In this document: in pieces, positions 1 through 6,468 of the stretch
Numbering within the stretch: position 1 is the stretch's first letter
Layout of the letters: every line of letters begins with the position of its first letter
Assembly: GCA_937959115.1 (NCBI GenBank)
Contig: CALGAW010000005.1
Location: 124,001 to 188,000 of the forward strand
Length of the DNA: 64,000 nucleotides
Direction: 5' to 3'
Source of the DNA: an uncultured Saprospiraceae bacterium
GTDB taxonomy: Bacteria; Bacteroidota; Bacteroidia; Chitinophagales; Saprospiraceae
The notes under the pieces: generated by a model
The model's input: the letters and a program-made list of their open reading frames with translations, nothing else
The model's database searches: none
What the model was told of the DNA's origin: nothing
Translations under genes and position numbers: made by a program

Positions 1-49
1 GACTGGTAGAGTAAAAACAAGCCAAAAGAACATACATTTTCAATACGAA

Positions 50-82
50 TAAAAACGGCCTCAAAGGATTACCTTCAAGGCC
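50..82 (-). terminator. Rho-independent terminator (minus strand)
   Basis: An 11-bp stem (57-67 with 72-82, two G-U wobbles in the minus-strand RNA) with a 4-nt loop is followed on the minus strand by a U-rich tract (A-run at 50-55 on the plus strand). It lies about 60 nt beyond the stop codon of the small lipoprotein gene at 144-317 and fits as its terminator. Seen directly; function inferred. Confidence 0.6.
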
Positions 83-143
83 TGGTCTAACAATGGTCGG
101 ACGTTACTATATTTTTATCGCTCATGGGCAAGGTCGTTATATC

Positions 144-317
144 TTAACCCTGAATGTTTTCAAGCATGCCGTATTGGGCATGTAGTATTTCTGTTTGCTT
201 TTTTACGTTTTCTTTGCTAGACCAATATCCACAACCATTTGTTGTGCCACAAGACGTTAATGAATATAGGAAGATCATTAAAAAAAAGGTACAGACAAAT
301 TTCTCTAGTTTGCTCAT
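144..317 (-). CDS. Small exported lipoprotein, 57 residues
   Basis: This minus-strand frame encodes 57 residues from an ATG at 315-317 to TAA at 144-146; an in-frame TGA lies two codons upstream of the ATG, so the start is well defined. The N-terminus is a lipoprotein signal: short basic head (MSKLEK), hydrophobic core (FVCTFFLMIFLYS) and lipobox LTSC with Cys23. The mature part is only about 35 residues, begins CGTTNGCGYW with two Cys close together, and ends in a polar, probably helical tail. It was found by eye because it is very short; a good terminator follows it at 50-82, which supports transcription on this strand. Many Bacteroidota encode tiny lipoproteins starting CGT(T/S), but no function is known to me. 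No clear promoter box was seen upstream. Confidence 0.6.
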   Translation of the reverse strand: MSKLEKFVCTFFLMIFLYSLTSCGTTNGCGYWSSKENVKKQTEILHAQYGMLENIQG

Positions 318-495
318 AATCGGTCAGGTTTTAGGTTATTGTATTTTGATTCATTTGATTCTGATACCCAATAAAAACTGAAGGATTAGACACTTTATTT
401 CAAATGAAACATTATCGAAAAGTTATAAAAATGATAAAGTAGTTGCTAGTATCTAGGATTTCTTAATGCTAATTGCATGTTCATTAGAGCTTAAC

Positions 496-528
496 TTGTA
501 ACTCAATTAAAAGTTTTTCATATTTTTG
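496..528 (+). promoter_or_regulatory. Bacteroidota-type promoter for the WG-repeat gene
   Basis: TTG at 496-498 and TATTTTTG at 521-528 are separated by 22 bp and match the TTG / TAnnTTTG promoter pattern of Bacteroidota primary sigma factor. Transcription would start near 535, leaving a leader of roughly 25 nt before the ATG at 561. Confidence 0.5.
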
Positions 529-560
529 TTTCATCATAACATAAGACAAACAAATAAACC

Positions 561-1349
561 ATGAAACAAATCATACCAATAGCAATTCTGTTTTTGATCG
601 TTGGGGCTTGCAACTCAGACCCACAAACGCACCACCATGGGACTACCATCACTAAAGAAACTAAAAAAGTAGTTGGTAAAGCAACCGAAACCATTCCTAG
701 AAAAATCAACCAATCAAAGCTTTCACAAGAAGAATTGTCCAAAATGGTTAAGTTTCAAGATAAGGAAACAGGTCTTTTCGGATATAAAAACCAGAAGGGT
801 GATATTATTTCACCAGCTATTTATGATCAAGTAATGTCTTATCGAGAATCTGATCTAGCAAGAGTGTTCAGAGATAAGAAGTTTGGTTTTGTCAACTCTT
901 CTGGAAAGGAAGTCATTAAAGCAGAATATGCAGATGCCGGTATCTTTTCTGACGGTTTAGCAGCAGTGAAAGTGGATGGGAAATGGGGCTATATCAATCC
1001 GTCAAACAGTTTTGTAGTCAAACCGATGTATGATTTTACCTTAAAATTTACAAATGGATTAAGCTCTGTTCAGAAGAATAAAAAATGGGGCTACATCAAC
1101 ACAAAGGGAGAAGAGGTCATTCCCATAGAGTATGATGCCACTGGCTTCTTTAGTAATGGCCTAGCAAATGTGAAAAAAGGAGAAAAATGGGGCTATGTAG
1201 ACAACGTAAACAATGTCATTATTCCGTTTAAGTATGACCGTACCGATCCGTTTTCAGAATCAAGCCTTCAAGCAGGACGGGTCCAGTTAAACAAGCGCTT
1301 TTTCTACATCGACAAAACCGATAAATGTGTTAAAGATTGTCCAAAGTAA
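561..1349 (+). CDS. WG-repeat lipoprotein
   Basis: A 262-residue exported lipoprotein. The signal peptide MKQIIPIAILFLIVGAC ends in lipobox VGAC (Cys17). After a charged linker to about residue 60 the protein consists of about five degenerate WG (KWGYI/KFGFV) repeats of roughly 35-50 residues, with the recurrent pattern 'K-W-G-Y-I-N ... V-I-P-x-x-Y-D'. WG_beta_rep proteins form beta-rich scaffolds, usually outside the cytoplasm; a specific ligand or enzymatic role is not known. The C-terminal end has a CVKDC pair that may form a disulfide. It stands alone, with a good promoter at 496-528. The assignment to the repeat family is secure; the biological role is unknown. Confidence 0.85.
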   Translation: MKQIIPIAILFLIVGACNSDPQTHHHGTTITKETKKVVGKATETIPRKINQSKLSQEELSKMVKFQDKETGLFGYKNQKGDIISPAIYDQVMSYRESDLARVFRDKKFGFVNSSGKEVIKAEYADAGIFSDGLAAVKVDGKWGYINPSNSFVVKPMYDFTLKFTNGLSSVQKNKKWGYINTKGEEVIPIEYDATGFFSNGLANVKKGEKWGYVDNVNNVIIPFKYDRTDPFSESSLQAGRVQLNKRFFYIDKTDKCVKDCPK

Positions 1350-1629
1350 TATTACATAAGGTTTAATGACTTAGTATAATTCATAGTCAATAGTAGAATG
1401 AGTTTTGGATGTACATGATTTCTAGTAAAAAACGTATTGAGAAACCAATCAGGAATTCTTTATGCCTCCAATTAGATAAAAAACCAACAGGTTTTAGGAA
1501 ATAACAAGTAGACAATGCTTAGCGGAATTTATTCCAAATTAACCATTAGCAATAATTCATTAATATTCATTGGTATAGTTATTGCCGATGGAATATGAAC
1601 TTATAAATTATTCCTAAAATTAATAATTG
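1350..1629. other. Intergenic region with no confident gene
   Basis: A 280-bp AT-rich gap. The only open frame of note is a 29-codon plus-strand frame at 1415-1504 encoding a very basic peptide (starts MISSKKRIEKP); it has no recognisable start signal or homologue and may be chance. Confidence 0.4.
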
Positions 1630-2106
1630 ATGAAAACTATTCCATTTTTTGTATTAATTACACTAGCCTTATTTACATTTTCCGCCTGTGAGAAGGGAGG
1701 AGACGTAGTAGATCCACCGAGTAACACTGAACTAATTGCAGATGGCCCTTGGGAATTAATTGGACAAATGGTTGATCCTCCTGTTACGGTCAATGGTACG
1801 CCAGTATCAAATGAATTTGCACAGTTAGACGAATGTGTTAAAGATAATATTCTAGACTTTACAGAAACAGGTTCCTTTACAATTGATGAAGGAGTGACTA
1901 AATGTGATTCTACGAATGCACAATTATTCAATTACGGAACATGGTCGTTTTCTGATGCTGAAACAAAAATTACGCTTGACGGTAATGGAACAAATAATGA
2001 ATTTAATGTTGTTTCCATTGATAGAGACAAATTAATCATCTCTGAAATATTCACAGACAACAACCTTACATTCACAAGAACATTTACGTTCGAAGATATT
2101 AATTAA
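1630..2106 (+). CDS. Lipocalin-like domain lipoprotein
   Basis: A 158-residue exported lipoprotein read from the ATG at 1630 (a TTG immediately upstream is in frame but is not needed). The signal peptide MKTIPFFVLITLALFTFSAC ends in lipobox FSAC. The mature protein resembles the lipocalin-like single-domain lipoproteins common in Bacteroidota: a GPWELIGQ start strand, then ECVKDNILDFTETGSFTIDE, a later Cys (KCDST), then a GTWSFSDAETKI strand pair, all in the order expected of a small beta-barrel. Ligand and function are unknown. It is followed by a good terminator at 2130-2163, so it is probably a single-gene transcript. Confidence 0.7.
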   Translation: MKTIPFFVLITLALFTFSACEKGGDVVDPPSNTELIADGPWELIGQMVDPPVTVNGTPVSNEFAQLDECVKDNILDFTETGSFTIDEGVTKCDSTNAQLFNYGTWSFSDAETKITLDGNGTNNEFNVVSIDRDKLIISEIFTDNNLTFTRTFTFEDIN

Positions 2107-2129
2107 GTTTAATACCAACTTTTTGACAT

Positions 2130-2163
2130 AGGGGCATACGTTCTAGTGTGCTCCTTTTTTTGT
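2130..2163 (+). terminator. Rho-independent terminator after the lipocalin-like gene
   Basis: A 10-bp stem with two G-U wobbles (2130-2139 with 2146-2155), loop of six, followed by a run of seven to eight T. Located 24 bp after the stop codon. Confidence 0.75.
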
Positions 2164-2300
2164 TGTTATATCCTTAGGAAAACGAATGAAAATTCGCTAG
2201 CTCAATTTTTTTTTCGCTGAAATGTAACAATCCTGTTTTTCTAAAAATTAATAGCTGTAAACATTATTAATTTTTAGTATTCAAAAAACAGTATTTAGTT

Positions 2301-3587
2301 ATGAGACAGTTTTCAATTTTAGCCATTACAAAATGGTCAGTATTATTAGTTGGTTTATTGGTTCTTTCCTTTTCTTCTTGTAAGCAAGATGAAGTTTTAC
2401 CACTAACAAAAGAACAAGAACTAACAATAGAAGCAGATGAAAATCTAATAGAAGGAAAGTACATCGTTGTATTCGAGGAAAATTTTATCACCTCCTCTAA
2501 AAGAAGTGGAAAAGAATTTACAGATAGAACTGCAAAAAGACACTTTTCTGAAGCACACCGAGCTGAGGCAACACCAAAAATCAAAAAGTTCTTAAAAGAG
2601 AACATCATTGAAGAGTCAAGAGTATCTGGCACTTACACTGCAGCATTCACTGGATTTGCAGCTGAGCTTACTCAAGATGAGGTCACGGCGCTAAGAGCAA
2701 ACCCAAATGTAAAAGGCGTAGAGCAAGACAGAATTCTATCAATCAAAGATGTAATCGGTCAAAAGGGAGGCGATGAAGATGCTAGAGGCTTTGACAGAGT
2801 ACAGTTCACTTCTTGTGGTGTTACTGCAGCAGGCGGACCAGGATCGGGACCAAGCAGCAAATGGATTTGGATTATTGATTCAGGAATTGACTTAAATCAT
2901 GCTGACTTGAATGTACAAACAGGCACACCGTTTGCCGCTTCATTTGTTGGCGGTTCTGCTCAAGATTGTCATGGACATGGATCACACATTGCGGGATTAG
3001 CTGCAGCGAGAAACAACACGATCGGAGTTGTAGGAGTATCAGCTGGCGCAACAGTCGTACCTGTAAAAATCTTCCCAGGCTGCAGTCTTTCAGCACCTAC
3101 ATCTACCATCCTTAATGGAATCAATCACGTTGCAATGTATGATGTTTCAGGCGATGTTGTCAACTTAAGCCTTGGTGGCTACTATGGTTGGTTTTTCTGT
3201 AACAACTTCTCTTCCTACCGATCAGCAATCTCAGGCTTGGCTTCTAACGGCACCAGAGTTGCTATTGCAGCTGGAAACGATTCAGCTAACGCGGCAAACT
3301 ACCAACCTGCTTGTGTAAACATGACAAATGTTTATACCGTAGCAGCAATGACCTGTGGTAACGTTTTCGATTCTTCTTACTCCAACTGGAATATGAACCC
3401 GATTGATTACATCGCTGCTGGTACAAACCTTTACTCTTGTAACTGGAATGGTGGCTACAGACTAATGACTGGAACCTCTATGGCTACACCGATTGTAGCC
3501 GGTATCCTTCACGCAAGACAAGCAGCTCCTTTAACGGGAGGCCTCGTATTCTTCAGTGGAGAAAGCTACCCAATCGCAAGAAGATAA
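2301..3587 (+). CDS. S8 (subtilisin/proteinase K-like) serine protease with I9 propeptide, lipid-anchored
   Basis: A 428-residue exported protease. The signal peptide ends in lipobox FSSC (Cys27), so the precursor is predicted to be membrane-anchored. An inhibitor I9 propeptide (about residues 50-145, from EGKYIVVFEENF to NPNVKGVEQDRIL) precedes the S8 catalytic domain. The catalytic triad is visible: Asp193 in IIDSGIDLNH, His226 in CHGHGSHIAGLAA, Ser393 in GTSMATPIVAG, with oxyanion-hole Asn326 in AAGN. Several Cys pairs suggest disulfides, as in proteinase K. The protein ends only about 35 residues after the catalytic Ser; there is no type IX sorting tail. Likely role: extracytoplasmic protein degradation. 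A strong terminator follows at 3615-3651. Confidence 0.92.
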   Translation: MRQFSILAITKWSVLLVGLLVLSFSSCKQDEVLPLTKEQELTIEADENLIEGKYIVVFEENFITSSKRSGKEFTDRTAKRHFSEAHRAEATPKIKKFLKENIIEESRVSGTYTAAFTGFAAELTQDEVTALRANPNVKGVEQDRILSIKDVIGQKGGDEDARGFDRVQFTSCGVTAAGGPGSGPSSKWIWIIDSGIDLNHADLNVQTGTPFAASFVGGSAQDCHGHGSHIAGLAAARNNTIGVVGVSAGATVVPVKIFPGCSLSAPTSTILNGINHVAMYDVSGDVVNLSLGGYYGWFFCNNFSSYRSAISGLASNGTRVAIAAGNDSANAANYQPACVNMTNVYTVAAMTCGNVFDSSYSNWNMNPIDYIAAGTNLYSCNWNGGYRLMTGTSMATPIVAGILHARQAAPLTGGLVFFSGESYPIARR

Positions 3588-3614
3588 GAATCAATGTTGT
3601 ATTGTTTAGTAATT

Positions 3615-3651
3615 AGGAGACTGCTCATTTTTGGGCAGTCTCCTTTGTTTG
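3615..3651 (+). terminator. Strong Rho-independent terminator after the S8 protease gene
   Basis: A perfect 10-bp stem (3615-3624 with 3635-3644), extendable by two more pairs, followed by a T-rich tract (tttgttt). Confidence 0.85.
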
Positions 3652-3718
3652 GACAAATAAAATGCTACCGACTTTAGCTCAAAATGATAAGCGAATTGTA
3701 TGATTTGTGTCTCTTTTT

Positions 3719-3823
3719 GGGCGTATCCCTTCATGTTCCTAATGTCACATTCCGGGGCGCGTCATCCGTTCTTATGTGCTCCTTTCAGTCCGCGCATACC
3801 ACTTCTACCGCTTACGCGCGCCG
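3719..3823. repeat. GC-rich intergenic element, probable dispersed repeat
   Basis: About 105 bp much richer in GC than its surroundings, with landmarks gggcgtatccc, ggggcgcgtcatccg, tgtgctcctttcagtccgcg and cttacgcgcgcc. I recall intergenic elements with the same ordered landmarks (GGGCGT..CCC, GCGCGTCATCCG, CTTACGCGCG) in many Bacteroidota genomes; only one copy is seen here. No ORF. The rest of the 3588-3938 gap holds the preceding terminator and AT-rich sequence. Confidence 0.5.
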
Positions 3824-3938
3824 ATTTATTTGTTTTAGAACGTAAGCGTTTAGTAACCATTTAGTTAGAAACAAACTGGGTAAAAAAACTTGCTAAATCC
3901 CTAAAAAGCAATTAGCTTGACTGCACAATCAGAAAATC

Positions 3939-4532
3939 ATGCTTGAAACACTTAAAATGGACGACGTTATCGAATCAGTATGCAAATACTATGGTTCATT
4001 ATCTCCTGTTTCTAAAGAAGCATTAAAAGCTAAGTCTGAAATTCACTTTTATGAGAAAGGAACGATGATCGTTAGGGAGGGCCAATACTCAGAAAAGCTC
4101 TTTTATATCGTTTCTGGCTGTGCCAGAGCGTTTTATCTAAAAGAAGGGAAAGACATTACCGATTGGTTCGCTTTCGAAAATCAGTTTATCAGTGCCATCA
4201 ATAGTTTTTTTCAAGGAATTCCCAGCCCACATTATCTAGAAGTATTGGAAGACACTGTTTTTCTCGAAATCTCTAGAGAAAACATCGAATATTTGTCCAG
4301 TAAGTTTCTAGATATTAATACCCTAGGAAGAATGGCAGTGACGCGGACCATGCTTGAGCTTCAACAGCGAATCGTCGCCCTTCAATTTGAAACCGCTCAA
4401 CAGAAATACGAAAACCTGTTTAAAATTTATCCTGATATCACACAACGAGTTCCCCTGATGCACATTGCCTCTTATCTAGGGATTACCCTCGAAACATTAA
4501 GCCGAATCCGTCATCCCAAACGCCGAATTTGA
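3939..4532 (+). CDS. Crp/Fnr-family transcriptional regulator
   Basis: A 197-residue cytoplasmic regulator. Residues about 20-125 form a cyclic-nucleotide-binding-type beta-roll (KGTMIVREGQYSEKLFYIVS motif, then ARAFYLKEGKDITDWF). Residues about 150-197 hold a short C-terminal HTH (VPLMHIASYLGITLETLSRI), the usual compact layout of Bacteroidota Crp-like proteins in which the effector is generally unknown. The cAMP-contact glutamate/arginine signature is not evident, so the ligand is undetermined. The gene lies 47 bp upstream of three co-directional genes (4580-6077) and is the obvious candidate to control them, and possibly the PKS gene further on; that is inference from position. Confidence 0.88.
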   Translation: MLETLKMDDVIESVCKYYGSLSPVSKEALKAKSEIHFYEKGTMIVREGQYSEKLFYIVSGCARAFYLKEGKDITDWFAFENQFISAINSFFQGIPSPHYLEVLEDTVFLEISRENIEYLSSKFLDINTLGRMAVTRTMLELQQRIVALQFETAQQKYENLFKIYPDITQRVPLMHIASYLGITLETLSRIRHPKRRI

Positions 4533-4579
4533 CTTAGATCAAATGAATTGTCATTTTTATAGCTGAACTTGGGGTCATC

Positions 4580-5191
4580 ATGAAACGAGTACATTACATT
4601 TCTGGAATTACCATCACCCTGTTTATTGTTCTTCATCTGTTCAACCATGCCTACGGTTTACTAGGGCCAGCTCACCATATCAGTATGATGGATTCCCTAA
4701 GGTTGATCTACAGAAACCCCGTTTCAGAACTCATTTTATTGATAGCCGTTTTTACTCAAATCTACTCAGGCATCAAGCTTGTTATTCCTAGGCGCAAAGC
4801 AAAATTACCCTTCTTTGGACGACTCCAAGTTTGGTCTGGGCTTTATCTCGCTTTCTTTTTACTAATGCATGTTAGTGCCGTTTTTGGTGCACGGTTTATC
4901 TTACAATTGGATACGAATATCTACTTTGGAGCTATTGGAATATTGACATTCCCGTTCAACTTATTTTTTATCCCTTACTACACACTTGCAATCATGGCGT
5001 TTTTTGGTCATATTGCAGCCATTCATCAGCAAAAAATGAAACGTCAATTTCTTGGACGAACACCAAGTCAACAGGCCTACATAATTCTCTTTATAGGTTT
5101 AGTAATAACGTTCATCACATTCTATGGAATAACAAATGGACTTCAAGGATTCTCATTTCCAGAAGAATATCAAATAATAATTGGCAAATAA
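4580..5191 (+). CDS. His-rich five-helix membrane protein (SdhC/cytochrome b-like)
   Basis: A 203-residue integral membrane protein with about five predicted transmembrane segments (near residues 8-27, 48-68, 85-110, 118-148, 165-187). Histidines lie in or near the helices: HLFNH in TM1, H98 region (LLMHVSAVFG) in TM3, and GHIAAIHQQ after TM4. This pattern of buried His in a small five-helix protein recalls the succinate dehydrogenase/fumarate reductase membrane-anchor superfamily, where His ligate heme b. No flavoprotein or iron-sulfur subunit genes are nearby, so a complete complex is not encoded here. Its stop codon is 7 bp before the next start, implying one operon with the neighbours. 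The heme-binding role is inferred. Confidence 0.7.
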   Translation: MKRVHYISGITITLFIVLHLFNHAYGLLGPAHHISMMDSLRLIYRNPVSELILLIAVFTQIYSGIKLVIPRRKAKLPFFGRLQVWSGLYLAFFLLMHVSAVFGARFILQLDTNIYFGAIGILTFPFNLFFIPYYTLAIMAFFGHIAAIHQQKMKRQFLGRTPSQQAYIILFIGLVITFITFYGITNGLQGFSFPEEYQIIIGK

Positions 5192-5198
5192 TTCAACT

Positions 5199-5684
5199 AT
5201 GAAGGTTCTAAATATTCACAAACGCGTGATCAATCAACCCAAGGAGCAAATTGCAAAATTGCTGAATAGTCTTGCAACAGAAAACGATCAGATGTTTGCG
5301 GATAAGTGGCCCCGCATTAAACTAAAAAACGGCAAAAAAGTTGGTTCGAAAGGCGGACATGGACCAATCAGATATACTGTATCCGAGTATCAGGAAGGAG
5401 AGCGGATCCAATTTGAGTTTACAAGACCTTTAGGATTCCATGGTTATCACGTTTTCAGTATTCAAGAGTTAGGAGCACACCAAACTGAGCTCGAGCATGT
5501 CATTAACATGGAGACCAAAGGCTTCGGAACATTAAAATGGATGATTGCTATCCGATGGTTACATGATGCTTTGATAGAAGATTCATTTGACAAAGTAGCA
5601 AATCAATTTTCAGCAAAGAAAACAAAAACTACTTGGAGTCTTTGGGTTCGATTTTTAAGAAAAATAATTCCAGCAACCATATAA
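5199..5684 (+). CDS. SRPBCC-family protein
   Basis: A 161-residue soluble protein read from the ATG at 5199; the upstream in-frame TTG at 5181 would overlap the previous gene and is less likely. The sequence begins with a typical SRPBCC first strand (MKVLNIHKRVINQPKEQIAK) and carries the recurrent pattern of a START/polyketide-cyclase-like fold: GPIRYTVSEYQEGERIQFEF, HGYHVFSIQE, and a long C-terminal helix (DALIEDSFDKVANQF). The family binds hydrophobic ligands and includes cyclases and lipid-transfer proteins; the exact ligand cannot be read from sequence. A conserved-looking basic C-terminal tail (SLWVRFLRKIIP) may touch the membrane. Middle gene of the 3939-6077 cluster. Confidence 0.7.
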   Translation: MKVLNIHKRVINQPKEQIAKLLNSLATENDQMFADKWPRIKLKNGKKVGSKGGHGPIRYTVSEYQEGERIQFEFTRPLGFHGYHVFSIQELGAHQTELEHVINMETKGFGTLKWMIAIRWLHDALIEDSFDKVANQFSAKKTKTTWSLWVRFLRKIIPATI

Positions 5685-5696
5685 ATTTACTTGACA

Positions 5697-6077
5697 ATGG
5701 CTATTAAAAATTACTACTGGTTTTGGGGTGGTTTAATCACACTATTTACTGCAGTACTTCACACTGTTGGAGGAGGAGTGGCCTTAGTTGGTCCCTTGCT
5801 TAACAGCAGCTTGGACATTCAAACTAAGACCGAGTTACATAGTGTCTGGCACTTAATTACAGTTTTGCTATTTGCTACTGCATATGTGATTTTAGTCAAT
5901 TGCAGGAAGCAAAAAGCTGAAGATACCGCATTGGTTATTCGTTATATTAGCTACCTATTTATGCTATTTGGTCTAGTGTTCATTCTCGTCAGTCTTTATC
6001 ACATGACCTTTGCCCCGCAATGGATCTTGTTTTTCCCGATAGGACTATTGTTGATCTTGGGAGAATCAAAAAAGTAA
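5697..6077 (+). CDS. Small four-helix membrane protein
   Basis: A 126-residue integral membrane protein read from the ATG at 5697 (12 bp after the previous stop; the in-frame TTG at 5691 is not needed). Four hydrophobic helices are visible: about 5-30 (YWFWGGLITLFTAVLHTVGG), 47-68, 80-101 and 104-121. One His follows TM1 and another lies in the second helix (HSVWHLITVLLFATAY). I do not recognise a named family. Its tight linkage to the His-rich membrane protein and the SRPBCC gene suggests a shared membrane function; it is the last gene before a 391-bp gap and the PKS gene. Confidence 0.65.
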   Translation: MAIKNYYWFWGGLITLFTAVLHTVGGGVALVGPLLNSSLDIQTKTELHSVWHLITVLLFATAYVILVNCRKQKAEDTALVIRYISYLFMLFGLVFILVSLYHMTFAPQWILFFPIGLLLILGESKK

Positions 6078-6153
6078 AAACAGTCATAAAATCAATTGGT
6101 AACAGTTACTATATTTTCACATAGTGATTATTTTAAATGTTTAATTTTTTGAC

Positions 6154-6161
6154 TACCTTTG
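6154..6161 (+). promoter_or_regulatory. Candidate -7 box upstream of the PKS gene
   Basis: TACCTTTG matches the TAnnTTTG consensus exactly; the -33 element about 20 bp upstream is weak (AT-rich, no clear TTTG). If used, the PKS mRNA would carry an unusually long leader of about 300 nt. Confidence 0.4.
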
Positions 6162-6248
6162 TTAGGTCTTCAGATGTTAATGTGTACATTCTTAATTCAC
6201 ATTAAAGTTGGCTTCAATCTATCCTGAAGGGCTTTTACAATCAAAACA

Positions 6249-6347
6249 ATGCAAATTGGACAGGCAAATAATGCTTGTTTAAAACTGAATACTTTTTTAA
6301 AAGTAGATAATACTCTTGTTGATCAATTATCCGATTTAACAAAATGA
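6249..6347 (+). CDS. Possible 32-residue leader ORF upstream of the PKS gene
   Basis: A complete ATG-to-TGA frame of 32 codons (starts MQIGQANNACLKLNTFLK) lies between the candidate promoter at 6154 and the PKS start at 6469. It is polar/amphipathic with one Cys, has no signal peptide and no recognised family. It could be a small protein, a regulatory leader or chance. The remainder of the 6078-6468 gap shows nothing else recognisable. Confidence 0.25.
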   Translation: MQIGQANNACLKLNTFLKVDNTLVDQLSDLTK

Positions 6348-6468
6348 GTAGTATTACTAGTGAAAAGTGGTCCTCAATAATATTGAATTGCGGATTAGTT
6401 TTTCATGAAAACGTAACACACTTTAGAAACGAAAGATAAACTTGAAAAACCAATAAAGACAAATAGTT

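Noticed and set aside
154-381. 75-codon plus-strand ORF at the left end
   Set aside because: It lies antisense to the better-supported lipoprotein frame at 144-317 (signal peptide, terminator) and shows no signal or family.
518-742. Minus-strand ORF overlapping the WG-repeat gene start
   Set aside because: It is antisense to the promoter and signal peptide of the WG-repeat lipoprotein and shows no family pattern.
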